Of a stretch of DNA of 64,000 bases, positions 1-9,859 are shown one piece after another. Source of the stretch: Melieria omissa (taxonomy: Eukaryota > Arthropoda > Insecta > Diptera > Ulidiidae); contig OZ020267.1 of NCBI GenBank assembly GCA_963971225.1, forward strand, positions 108,773,892 through 108,837,891, read 5' to 3'. Each line of letters begins with the position of its first letter. The stretch's first letter is position 1. Made by a program: the position numbers and the translations under genes. Under the pieces are notes generated by a model. That model made no database searches. It was not told the origin of the DNA and saw nothing but the letters and a program-made list of their open reading frames with translations.

Positions 1-262
1 TGCTGTCAGGGTTAATTGCATCAGGTGCTGTCAGCAATGTTGGGTGATTTGATTTAATTGAGCTGGTTTTTAGGCGACGTATATTTGAGCATTTTAGAGG
101 TATACTTTTGGGCGCAATTTTTTTGACTTACAATTCTTATGAACATATGTATTGTTTGAAAGTTATTTGTTACTTTTGTGAGATGTTTGTTTAGTAAAAA
201 CAACAAGCAGATATTCCATCGTCCTACGCTACCGAAGCTCACTGTTTGCTCAGGTACCAAAT
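1..262. other. Noncoding flank of solo LTR
   Basis: No supported gene. The last ~30 bases resemble the sequence next to the empty paralogous site at 5489-5514 (reverse strand), so this end belongs to an older dispersed repeat into which the LTR at 267 inserted. Confidence 0.5.
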
Positions 263-266
263 ATAT

Positions 267-678
267 TGTAACGATGAGGCACTCTGTTGCTGTGCTATGC
301 ATAAATGCTCTTACGGGCATACTTTTAGGCACACACTTTAGAGTACGGCAAACGTGCTATAATTCCGATATGGCAAGGATGGTTCGCGATGGTAATGGAA
401 TGTGCGAGAATGGTCGAGATATGTTCAATTGGAATGTGCAAGAACAATCGGCGCGATAAGCTAAAACGTATAAAAGGCAGCAGTGTGCAGCGCAGGGGGA
501 CGAGTCTAATTTGAGCCAGCAGAGGGCAAACATGCAATAGTAGTAGTGTAAAGATAACCAAAGTGTAAATTTGTAAATAAAGTGATTGTTGGTTTCTGAT
601 TGCGGTTTGCGCTGAATAATTGAAGTGCCTTTATTTTCACAATCCAGATACGAACTTAGAGAAGTAATTTTCGTAACA
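267..678 (+). mobile_element. Solo LTR of a gypsy-like retrotransposon
   Basis: The 412-bp unit starts TGTAACG and ends CGTAACA. It is flanked by a 4-bp ATAT duplication (263-266 and 679-682). It contains a TATA box (TATAAAAG, 469-476) and a polyadenylation signal AATAAA (576-581), in the order expected for U3-R-U5. A second copy, about as long and closely similar, lies inverted at 7537-7938. No internal gag or pol sequence adjoins either copy, so both are solo LTRs left by LTR-LTR recombination. The ATAT target and 4-bp duplication suggest the gypsy/17.6 group, which is inference. Open frames inside it are not genes. Confidence 0.85.
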
Positions 679-683
679 ATATT

Positions 684-895
684 TTCACAAGTTTTTAGTG
701 AAGTTTTAAGTGTGATAGACAGTGGATGTGGAGCATTAAAGACGACAGAGAGTAGTTCGGAAATCATGTAAAGACTTTGAATTGACAGACAAAACACTCG
801 GCAAGGTAGATTAGTGGTGTTTAGAAGAAGATAAAAACGAACTTTCAAGTGAAGACAACCTTTTTGTCTACATTGTAAGAATGCTAAAAAATTGT
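684..895 (+). repeat. Dispersed repeat interrupted by the solo LTR
   Basis: This segment matches the reverse complement of about 5325-5490 over some 190 bp, sharing blocks such as AGTGTGATAGA, ATCATGTAA and GACTTTGAATTGACA. The copy at 5.3-5.5 kb lacks the LTR and shows the pre-insertion site. The family is not recognised. Confidence 0.6.
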
Positions 896-899
896 GCGT

Positions 900-1105
900 A
901 ATTTATAGAAATTTAGCAAAATTGTGACAAGATTTAGTTTAATATTTAAAAAATTATCCTACAGTTGGAAATTAAAACAAAATTTGAATTTTTTGTAATA
1001 GATATTAAAAATTATATAAAAAATTCAATAAAATTTCGACCAGAATTTATTTAAGATTTAAAAATGTATCCTACAGTTGGAAGATAGCACAAAATTTTGA
1101 TATTA
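900..1105. repeat. Short degenerate tandem duplication, AT-rich
   Basis: The phrase ATCCTACAGTTGGAA occurs twice, about 115 bp apart, each followed by an A-rich AAAATTTTGA-type stretch. It is a two-unit, decayed tandem duplication without coding potential. Confidence 0.5.
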
Positions 1106-1111
1106 AAATTT

Positions 1112-1300
1112 AAATCCAGCGGCTAGCGCGCTGACTTCTGATACCAGAGGCACTAAGTTCGATTACTAGCTCGGGCTGGTGAAACACTCGTCTACTTCTA
1201 TCGCTATCCATATGGAGCAGATGAGAATTAAAAGAATTGCCCAAGTGCGCTCTTGGCATGAAAAACCTCGAAGTGTGAAAGAAAGTTCGGATTCGACATG
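1112..1300 (+). mobile_element. tRNA-derived SINE, decayed copy
   Basis: The head resembles a tRNA (GGCTAGCGCGCTGACTTC, then a weak B box AGTTCGATTAC). A body follows that is shared with 4251-4425: CTCGGGCTGGTGAAAC, GCAGATGAGAAT and AAGTGTGAAAGAAA. The homology fades toward 1300. Bases 1365-1410 resemble the tail found downstream of LINE fragments elsewhere in the window. Confidence 0.7.
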
Positions 1301-1419
1301 AAACTGTAGGTCCTCTCCCCTTCCCCCATCTGTTTGAATTGCATACATATTTCAAATATTTTCAATGGGTCACAATGGGCCCATATAGAGGCCTAAGTGT
1401 GTCTATATGAAACCAATAA

Positions 1420-3760
1420 AATATACTTTTATTTACATTTTAAAGCTCTACAAAACTGCAAACTAAACTCTGGTTCCTCATTTTTTTCTTTACAGGTAAA
1501 AAAAAGTGAGTTTTGCTGAATTTTCACATACACACACACACACCCAGTGAGTAATTTTAAAATTTACCCACAAATTTAATCATACAATAGCAACGAAATC
1601 AGCAGCAGCCGCGACACTACGTGCCGGACATTTTAATGAATCGGTATCGGGCACTTGTCGCCATCATTAGTGTCTGGTGTGGGCCGGCCGGAGGCGTGGG
1701 GCTGCGCACTCGAACAAGCGGCCACTAATTGCCAGTGCAAATGTCGTCTTGCTGCCGCAGCAGCAGCGACAGCTGTCAAATTAAAATGGATGCAGCAGCA
1801 ACAACAGTTACAAGCAACGGAAATCGGAATGAATGCGTGCAAATATTAATTTGAAATATGAACGCTGCCAGGCGGCGACACCGCATATGTCATAAATCAA
1901 TACAAATGACGCCAATGTTCAGACGTTGAGCGCGCGCGTCATTTGTTTGTGTCTAGCGTCGGCACACATACGACGAATGTGTGCATTGTTGGAAAATGTT
2001 TGACTACGAAAAATACAAATAAAACGCCACTCGAACGCCACACAATGACACGGCGGCATGCCGTGCCGCAGTTCAGTAGCAGCAGCACAAAATAATTTAC
2101 ATATTTTTTTATTGTTGGTACTTGCACGCAGTCGGCGCGCAATCGATTACACCGGCACGCCCCGTGCCGCGCGCCGCCATGCGCCTTTGCTGCGGCATGT
2201 CTGAGGCGGCACACGACAGTCATAAGCGCCACCTCATTAGTGACGGTCTGTCGTGCGGCGTATTTCACTCGTTTTTTATTTCCATTTCATTTCTTGGCTT
2301 TGCTTTGGGTTTTTGCTGTGCTGTATCGTCTGAAGCGCCCAAAAGTATGCTATGCGGCAACTCACTGACTCGCCTTTTGGTTTGCCTTTAGGTTGCCAGC
2401 AGCGTTGTGACGTGGCTTTGCCGTTTCGCTTTCATTTTTCAACACATTTCGTGTTTTTCACTTTTTTCTGATTTTTTTTTATTAATTTTTTTATATGTTT
2501 TTCTGCGTTTTTGCTTGCTGCTTGTTGCCTGCCGTTCGTTTTATGGCGTTGCGTTGCATATGCTTTCTTTTGTCAGCACTATTGTTGTTGTTGTTTTATT
2601 GGTGCCAATGTACGCGCATACGCGCACCAAATTGCTGCATTTGAGGTCAAAAACAATCGATTTTCATATTTGGGTTCGCCCCGGCCACATAAACATGCCG
2701 GCACGCTTAAGCACAAACATGCACACCTACACACTGACATATGCAACACACACCTATTTACATATTTACATATGTACTCGACATACAGACACCAGAACGT
2801 GCTCACTTAAATCGGCATTTTCTCGCCATTCTGCCTGGCTGTCATACTGCGTATGTTTCTGCATATAAGTAAAATTTAAGTATCACCCGACAGACCGCAC
2901 ATTTCACTTATCCCTGACACCCTTCAGCCCCTTTGGTTGTGTGCGTTTTAATAAAAATGCAATTAAGGTGCGTTAAGGGTTCGGCGCCTTTTTTTTTTTT
3001 GTTTCTTGTGGCCACTCTGAACAGCTGGTGACACCTGGCTTATTGCGCCTTAGCACACTTTCTCCTGCCTTTCGTTTTGTCTTTGAGCAAAAATACTTGA
3101 GCGAAAAACGCGTTCAGCGCATTAAAGGAGCCATGAATTTCATGCAGACTTTTCATTAGCGCAAACGAGCGACAGTTATTCGACTGGCATCATAAACATT
3201 TCATCGCTTTACACGTCCCAACAACTAATGAGATCTTAGAGCAGCGACGCAGCGAAAATTCCTAAGCTAAAGCATTGTCATTACTTTTCATGGCATTTAA
3301 TGCAAATTAATTGAAATTAGCTTATACTAATTTTTGCAACAGTGTTGCCCCTTGATGCTAAATACGCCATAATAAAGTACTTAGTGTGGCTCACTTTCCA
3401 CGCCCGTGTTCCTTGCCCCATTTACTTATCGTCAGTTACCATCTTTCAGGCGCCATGGGTTTTGAAATTTTTTTATTTTCATGTACATTTACTGTGTTGC
3501 AGCAAATTGATTTGACCGACAGGAAATTACTAACAATGTTATTATAGTTTACCGTTGTGCAGCACAACATGTGCCCAATGAGAAAAATTGGTTTTGTACC
3601 AAAGAAAGTTAGTGACAGTGTTAAAGAGTTTGTGCTTTCAATTCAAGGCTGTTGGAATCAAATTGTTTAAATTACTAGTCTACTTTTAGGCACTTAAAAA
3701 GAGAACCTATGAAAAAGGAAAACCTGTGAAACGGAAAATCTATGAGAGTCCTGCCCTCAG
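1420..3760. other. Noncoding region, no supported gene
   Basis: The open frames are low-complexity or have no recognisable family. The region holds CA runs near 1530, CAG/CAA-rich sequence near 1750-1810 and GC-richer unique sequence at 1600-2350. It could be intronic or regulatory sequence of a large gene extending outside the window. That cannot be decided here. Confidence 0.5.
1480..1502 (+). promoter_or_regulatory. Candidate recursive splice site (zero-length exon)
   Basis: A pyrimidine-rich stretch ends in TTTCTTTACAG and is followed at once by GTAAAA, the 3'ss|5'ss juxtaposition of recursive splice sites in long fly introns. The downstream half is a weak match to GTAAGT. It would make sense only if this part of the window is a long plus-strand intron. 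Confidence 0.25.
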
Positions 3761-3764
3761 TGGT

Positions 3765-3913
3765 GGATCCAGGGGGGATGGTTTGGGGGTTGAAACCCCC
3801 CGGAAATATTTGTATCGACTATAAAACTACATACAAATTAAAAGGAATTTTTTAAATATTAAAGAATTACTTTTTAAAACCCCCCCTCGAAATATTTTTG
3901 CCGGATCCGAGCC
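3765..3913 (+). mobile_element. MITE-like element with GGATCC/poly-G ends, copy 1
   Basis: The ~150-bp unit begins GTGGATCCAGGGGGGATGG and ends near GCCGGATCCGAGCC. It matches the reverse complement of 9494-9650 along its length, including the internal AACTACATACAAATTAAAAG. The ends are imperfect inverted repeats (GGATCC plus a G-run and AAATATTT). It has no coding capacity. Confidence 0.65.
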
Positions 3914-4156
3914 TGCCTGCCCTGGAGATATTTTATTTAAATATTTGAGCAGTTAATATTTGAGTTGAAACAAAATGAATATTAAATATTATTGGATGTT
4001 GAAGATAGCTAGGAAAGTCCAGCCCTCCACCTAAACACAATTCTAAGGTAAACAGAAAATCTATAAAAGTCCTGTTTCGTTGAAGACACATCAAACAACC
4101 CGAATTCATTCAAACTACGAAAACATATCTCAAAGACTCCAGTAAAAATTGCATTG

Positions 4157-4250
4157 CCTCGATAGCTGGCCTGATTGCTGCCTCGATAGCTGGCCTCGAT
4201 AGCTGGCCTCGATAGCTGGCGATAGCTGCCTGATTGCTGGCCTCGATAGT
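4157..4250. repeat. 13-bp minisatellite (CCTCGATAGCTGG)
   Basis: About seven full or partial copies of CCTCGATAGCTGG and the variant CCTGATTGCTG stand in tandem, immediately upstream of the SINE at 4251. The unit resembles the SINE 5' boundary (CCTCGATAGTGAAGTGG), so the array may have grown from it. Confidence 0.75.
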
Positions 4251-4425
4251 GAAGTGGTTAGCGCGTTGGCTTCTCATACCGAGTCCCTAGGTTCGAATCC
4301 TAGCTCGGGCTGGTGAAACGCTCATCTAATTCTATCATTACTCACATGAAGCAGATGAGAATCACAAAGGGGGCTCTTGGCAGGCAATGGAAAAACCTCC
4401 AAGTGTGAAAGAAAAACTGTCAAAC
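4251..4425 (+). mobile_element. tRNA-derived SINE, best-preserved copy
   Basis: The A-box region (GTGGTTAGCGCGTTGG, from 4254) and the perfect B box GGTTCGAATCC (4290-4300) form an internal Pol III promoter. The body shared with 1112-1300 follows (CTCGGGCTGGTGAAAC, GCAGATGAGAAT, CCAAGTGTGAAAG). The spacing between boxes is tRNA-like, but the rest does not fold as a full tRNA, so this is a SINE and not a tRNA gene. Confidence 0.8.
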
Positions 4426-4745
4426 GCATTTTGAAATCGGCATTAAACCCAAGTTGAACCTTCATTCGGCAGCTCGTTGGAATCATCACTGGACACTGCT
4501 CCATAATGGCGCCTCTCGTTCACTGATGCCTGTAGAAACTGTGGAGATGGATAAGAAGTGGAAACGATAGAACACTTCATGTGCTACTGCCCGACTTTGC
4601 AGGAACGTCGACTTCGTGCCCTGAGATCAAGATTACTGATGAACCTGGATGATGTGACGAAATTTAAAATCACGGATCTTCTTATCCTTCATTAAGAGGT
4701 CTTACTGGGTTGCCCCGTTTTGCGACTGTTGGTTAGCTTCAGAGG
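4426..4745 (+). pseudogene. LINE ORF2 3'-end fragment (Cys/His motif), decayed
   Basis: The frame reading through 4527-4695 gives a zinc-knuckle-like segment (CRNCGDG, one stop, EVETIEHFMCYCPTLQERRL). It closely parallels the segment at 56539-56727, and just upstream another frame reads LVGIITGHCSI. This is the C-terminal tail of a non-LTR retrotransposon polyprotein with a stop and frameshift. It lies directly after the SINE body, so the two may be a chimera or the SINE may have borrowed this tail. Confidence 0.7.
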
Positions 4746-4861
4746 GAAACAAAAAAGGATTCATATTTGTTTGAGGATATATGGTAATAAAATGTGTAAA
4801 TATTATTGCTCAATGAAATAAGCTAGGAAAGCCCAGTCACATATGGTTCCAGAGTGAATCA

Positions 4862-5190
4862 TCATCTTCTTCTTCTTCTTCTTCTTGACTGGCACGACAG
4901 CCCGATTACGAGATTAAGGCCTAGCTACCCGCAACCAACCATGTTGTGCGTGCGAATGTTTTTTACAAGTTTGTAAGGGACCTACAGTTTTATTCCGATT
5001 CCGAACGGCGATTTGGGAGCTCTTTCATAGGCAATTTTACTCTCAGAGGTTTGCCATTTCCTGCTGAGAGGACAGCCGCCGAAAGAAAAATTTTTATTTT
5101 TCTTTTTTTCGGTGTTAACGCAGTGTTGAACTCGCGGAGTCTTGACTCGCGGCCCAACACACTAGCCAGCTGAGCTACGGCGGCTGCCGT
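4862..5190 (-). mobile_element. Second tRNA-derived SINE family, with (GAA)n tail
   Basis: On the minus strand the unit starts CGGCAGCCGCCGTAGCTCAG. It carries the tRNA A box TAGCTCAGCTGG (plus 5166-5177) and a degenerate B box (GAGTTCAACAC), and ends in a (GAA)n run (plus strand TTC repeat, 4862-4884). Head, body and simple tail in this order are typical of a SINE. It differs in sequence from the 1112/4251 family. Confidence 0.65.
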
Positions 5191-5324
5191 GAATCATAAT
5201 AGATCCCGAAATAAACTGAAATAAGAAACCTAAAATTCACAAAAATCTTTTCACAGTCAAACATCTTCTCTAACTTTGTGACAAATTTTTCTGCATAAAC
5301 CACTAACAAACTCAAGTATTCTTA

Positions 5325-5514
5325 CAGTGTAGACATAAAGGTTGTTTTTTATCTTCTCCCAAACATTGTTCAGCTACCTTCTTGAGTATTTTGTATGTCA
5401 ATTCAAAGTCCTTACATGATTTTCGAATTACTTTCTGTCGCCTCTTGTGTCCCACTTCCACTCTCTATCACACTAAAAGCTTGTGAGAATATATTACTTG
5501 AGGAAACAGTGAGC
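5325..5514 (-). repeat. Dispersed repeat with empty LTR target site
   Basis: The reverse complement of 684-895 continues without interruption into the sequence left of the LTR at 267. Where that copy has ATAT-LTR-ATAT, this one has a single ATAT within 5489-5494. It is a paralogous empty site. Confidence 0.65.
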
Positions 5515-5519
5515 TTTTT

Positions 5520-7530
5520 TTTTAGTATAGAAAGGTGACTGGTTGTTACTGTTTCGTATTTATTTGCGACATTTTACCATTTCCTAAATTCCATATGAAA
5601 TATTGATTTTCTGCCAAAACCCATTGTGGCTTTTTAGGTTTTCATACCTCAGTTACCTTTTGACAAATTTGCCTTTTCATTTGCCACAAACAAGTTTTTT
5701 CCTTGTTTTTTTCACTTAAGGAAATTGATTTAATCTAAAGCATAAATTTTTCAACTTTGCTTTGATTAAAGAGAATGTTAAAGTTTACTTTCTAGCTTCT
5801 AAAAATAACACAAACGAATTCAATTAATAATAAAAATTTAATATTGACACACAACTAAAAACTGGGTTCTTGACTATTTTAGAATTTTTGTAGCATATTT
5901 ATATGAACTTTTGTTGTTTGTTGTGTCTCGTGCTTTGGAACAATTTCATATCTCAATAAGGCATACAGACACACATACACACACCGTAAGTATTTTTTCA
6001 CTGCGTCTCTTGGGACTTGACTTGTGTGGGTCGAAACAAACAAACATTTAGCAACGCGAAAGCGCAACAACTAAAACAAAAATGAAAAAACTAAAAGGAA
6101 AGCGGAAAAAATCGAAAACCGAAATGTGGCAGGCAAATGAGCAAAACTTGTGGTAGCTGTTGTAATAAAGAAAAAGTGTGGTTAGGGACAAAAAGTTAAT
6201 TTGCTATTTTCGTGACGGACTCAATTAGTGTTTGTGGTCTTCATAGTGTTGGCTCATTTGGCAAGTGAAATAGATACCAAAACTGTACGAAAAAAAGAAA
6301 GAAATGACCGAGGAAAACTTGAACTAGGTTGTGCAGACTTGGAAGAGTGGGGGAAAACAGTCAGGGAAGAGTGGGGGAAAACAGTATGAGAATAGTGAGG
6401 AAGAGTAGGAAAAATGTAAGGGCAAAAGTGGGGAAGAGGAAGAAGAAAAGTGGGAGACGTCAAAAAAGAGTAGAAGTTTAGTTGAAGTGCTAGACAGTGT
6501 TACGAGTATTTAGTGTAAGAGTTCAAAAGTTCAACCGAAAAGAAACTATTTGTTGGGTCATGCCATAAGTATTTTGGTATTTAATGTGGCCTTCAAATAC
6601 AGTGAAAGCATTTCAAATGAGATATAATGACACAAGTATTTTTTATCAGAATTTTATGGGCTCAAGAAAGAGTTAAAAGAAACTTTATTCCTTGGCTTCA
6701 TTGACTTCAGACTTGGAGAAAGTACTCAAAATCATGTCGCATGTTTTTTAGTGTTTGAAAATCAACATCAGACGAGGTAAAGGTTTGTTAGAAGTTTATG
6801 CAAGTAAACATAACTCAACATTAGATAAAACCATAAAATTAGCTACGATTATTTCAATAAAACCATAAAGTGCCGGACTCTGCTAGTTTTTCTAAATTTA
6901 AACAGGAAAAGTCATACTGCATAGCATTCAACACAAATGCAGCCCGACGGACACACACAGTAGTTCAGCTGTGACTACTCATAAATCGATTATCCTACTT
7001 ATGGTTATTCTTTCATATCACGCACGCCACATCAACTTGTGGCCTTCGTACCGAATTTAATTTACTCACCCACAGTTTCGGATGTCATAAAATTATTCAA
7101 TATCTTTTAGTATAATTGTCTATGCGTGCATATGCATGTACATAAATATTTATATTTACTTATTAAATGTTGCTCATATACACATAAATATGTACTTACA
7201 TAAGTGTTCGTTACGTGCAAACAATGAAATCACACTGTGTGTGTGGCAGAAAACTAAATTGTATGCACTTTAAAAAGGAACCGCGAATGTGGTAGCCATT
7301 GGTATATCAGATAAGTTTATGTCGGAATATTTAACACAAATACGATCGAAATGTTGGAAAATTTCATCATACAAGATACCAAAGAGGTTATGAGGACTTC
7401 AGTGGTTTAAAAAGAAGTCAAAGTTTGAGCTGGTCTTTTAGAATAACGCCTACGATTTTTTAAATACATAATACATGCATACATACTTTAATACATACGT
7501 ACTTTCATACATACATTCAATTAAACATAA
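5520..7530. other. Noncoding region, no supported gene
   Basis: AT-rich unique-looking sequence with no recognisable protein. A purine-rich GGAAGAGTGGGGGAAAACAG-type short repeat occurs at about 6340-6440. ACATAC-rich microsatellite-like sequence lies at 7120-7200 and 7460-7535. Confidence 0.5.
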
Positions 7531-7536
7531 ATATAT

Positions 7537-7938
7537 TGTTACGAAAATGACTTCTCTGAGTTCGTATCTGGATTGTGCTTGAAAAATAAAACCATTTCTA
7601 TTATTCAGCGCAAACGCAGTCAAAAACCAACAATCACTTTATTTACAGATTTACACTTTGCTTGTATCTACACTTGTTACTACTTTGCCTATTCAACTAA
7701 GACTCGACCCTCTGCGCTGCACACTGCTGCTTTTTATACTTGTTTTCTTATCGCACCGATGTTTCTTGCACATTCCAGTTGTACTCTCTATCTCGACCAT
7801 TCTCGCACAGCCCATTACCTTCGCGAACCATCCTTGCCATATCAGAATTATAGCAAGTTTGCCGTACTCTAAAGTGCGTGCCTAAAAGTATGCCCGTAAA
7901 AGCATTCATGCATAGCACAGCAACAAAGTGCCTTTACA
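7537..7938 (-). mobile_element. Solo LTR of a gypsy-like retrotransposon, inverted copy
   Basis: The 402-bp LTR is on the minus strand. It is flanked by ATAT (7533-7536 and 7939-7942), with a TATA box (minus strand TATAAAAAG, 7730-7738) and a minus-strand AATAAAG. It is the same family as 267-678, with scattered substitutions and small indels. The open frames here are antisense to the LTR and are not genes. Confidence 0.85.
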
Positions 7939-7944
7939 ATATTT

Positions 7945-9170
7945 AAGACTTTGAGCATAAATCCCAATCTGACAATGTCCAATTCAAGTTAATTTTCTTC
8001 TTGTCACACAGTGTTGTTGACGACAAACACCCACCGCAGTGTGCTCCTTATTTTCATGTCTACTTCATATATATTTTCTCGGTTTTTTTGTTGTTTTTTT
8101 TTTACTCTCTTATGTTCAGCCAAATGCATTGTACCCTCTGACATTGACACTTCCAGGAAGTAAAATGCAGATCGTGTTGCTATCATTGGTTGTGGTGTTG
8201 GTCATGGCTGTTGTTGTTGTTGCATTGCCATATTGTTATTACAGTTGCTGCTGTTGCTGATGTTGTCATTGTGGCTGTCAATGCAGCATTTGTTGGCACT
8301 GTCGCTGTTGCTGATGTTGGCAATGCTGTTGTTGACATTGGCGCTTTCTTGGGTGAGCTGCATTGCTGCACATTGCTCGAGTGGGATTCTTTACAGGATA
8401 TTTATTTATAAATGAATTTAAATACAGACACTTGAAGCAAATTATTAATGAGGAAGTATTTTAAATGAACAATAAGTATGAAGTTGTAAAAAGGATAAAA
8501 ATCAATGCAAGCAATTTTATGAGCTTAAATAGAATTGCAAATCTTTTATCTAAAGCCTTCTTTTTCTAATTATTGTAAATAGTCAAAAGTGCATTTTCAA
8601 CACTTGCTTGTGAAAATTTACCACGCACTTACTACACTATGCTGCACATACTATACAACCAACACTCAGCATGCATTACAACGTCATTTATGCTGTTATC
8701 AAATTTTCGTACACACACAGCTAAGTGCAGACAGTGTTGCATTGCAGCAAAAGCCAACTCAAGCATGCATTTATGCTAAGCTGCTTTCCTTATGCAATGC
8801 AATTTGCAAAAACCACCTAATGCCAACTTAAACCATGCACTGGCGCCCGCTACTGTAGCTTCGGCTTAGGCGTGTGATGCTTCTAGCAGTCGTTGTTGTT
8901 GTTGTGAGTTTCAGACAGATTTCAAATTTCTGCTAACAAAAAGTAAATCCAATGCACATTATAGTCATGGTGACCATATTTTTTCATAAAATTACGGAAC
9001 AATGGAAAATGTTAGGTTAGATGGAGTTCATGCTTCAGTCAAAAATATCATTATGAGCTCCTTGTTTTCTTTATTTTTTTGAATGAAAGTCTAAAAGAGA
9101 AATTCTATTTCTTAAAAGAGGTAAGTAGTTTAAAAAGTTTGCCTTTTGTCATGTTAGAAATTGTGATGAA
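7945..9170. other. Noncoding region, no supported gene
   Basis: It holds TTG/CTG-rich sequence at 8190-8350 that yields spurious Val/Cys/Leu-rich frames, and otherwise AT-rich sequence. No gene, RNA or clear mobile element is seen. Confidence 0.5.
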
Positions 9171-9175
9171 ATTGT

Positions 9176-9340
9176 GTGGAGTTGGTACTTAGTTCTCTCT
9201 AGACATCTCCGATTTGCTCGCGCCATCTTTAGTTGGTCACACCAAGAGAAGACGGACTGTCCTCAACTAGGTCCTTCAACCGGAGACACGGTTTCCCTCT
9301 TCGCCGTCGACCTCCAGCTATCCCATCGAACACTTTTTTG
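9176..9340 (-). pseudogene. LINE ORF2 C-terminal remnant, with stops
   Basis: The minus-strand translation contains GGRRRRGKPCLRLKDLVED, then SLGVTN and a degenerate REQIGDV. This matches the common non-LTR retrotransposon tail (GRRKRGRP..W.D.V..D...LGV.NW). At least two in-frame stops are present. A short tail of GGTTAGGTTA-type sequence lies on the other side (9440-9465). Confidence 0.6.
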
Positions 9341-9493
9341 CCGGATCTTCATTATTCATATGGGAGACATGGCTATGCGATCAAAGCCGCTGGGTTTTGA
9401 TTCCCTACGTTCATGTTTACGTCCAGTTGATCTAAAAGTGAGGTTAGGTTACGTTAGGTTATGAAATGACAAAACGGCTCAATGACTACATAC

Positions 9494-9650
9494 CAGGCGC
9501 GGATCCAGAAAAATATTTCGGGGGGGGGGTTTAGAAAGTAATTTTTTAATATTTATAAAATGCCTTTTAATTTGTATGTAGTTGTATAGTCAATCCAACT
9601 ATTTCGGGGGGTTTCAACCCCCAAAACCCCCCCTGGATCTTCCACTGCTA
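9494..9650 (-). mobile_element. MITE-like element with GGATCC/poly-G ends, copy 2
   Basis: Inverted relative to 3765-3913 and matching it along its length. It has longer G/C runs at both ends and a few substitutions. Plus-strand ends are GGCGCGGATCCAGAAAAATA and CCCCCCCTGGATCTTCC. Confidence 0.65.
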
Positions 9651-9659
9651 CATACCTAT

Positions 9660-9845
9660 GTATATTTCTCATTTGATCTACTAGTGAGGTTAGGTTACGT
9701 AAGGTTAGGTTGAGTTAAATTTTTTCTCTAACTCTACGTTCTAACCTCGTTTCGAGTAATGTTTTATTTCCTTAACTTTTTTACAATGTTTAGATTAAAT
9801 ATCTTTAGGTTATCTTAATCTTAGTTAGGTTAGGTTAGATGAATA
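9660..9845. repeat. GGTTA-rich short runs
   Basis: Interrupted GGTTAGGTTA-type runs occur at 9686-9715 and 9822-9840, with another at 9440-9465. Elsewhere in the window such runs follow LINE 3' ends, so they are read here as retroelement tails and not as telomeric repeat. Confidence 0.45.
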
Positions 9846-9859
9846 TGAAACAAAAAATT

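Noticed and set aside
357..848. 163-codon minus-strand frame
   Set aside because: It lies antisense across the solo LTR and its flank. The second LTR copy shows only fragments of it.
4251..4322. A tRNA gene on the plus strand
   Set aside because: The A and B boxes are good, but no acceptor-stem pairing closes the structure, and related copies with the same body occur elsewhere. It is a SINE head.
8039..8411. Hydrophobic Val/Leu/Cys-rich frames that look like a membrane or signal peptide
   Set aside because: They come from TTG/CTG repeats and read in several frames at once. There is no splice or family support.
9440..9465. Telomeric TTAGG repeat
   Set aside because: The runs are very short and interrupted, lie next to LINE remnants, and flies lack TTAGG telomeres.
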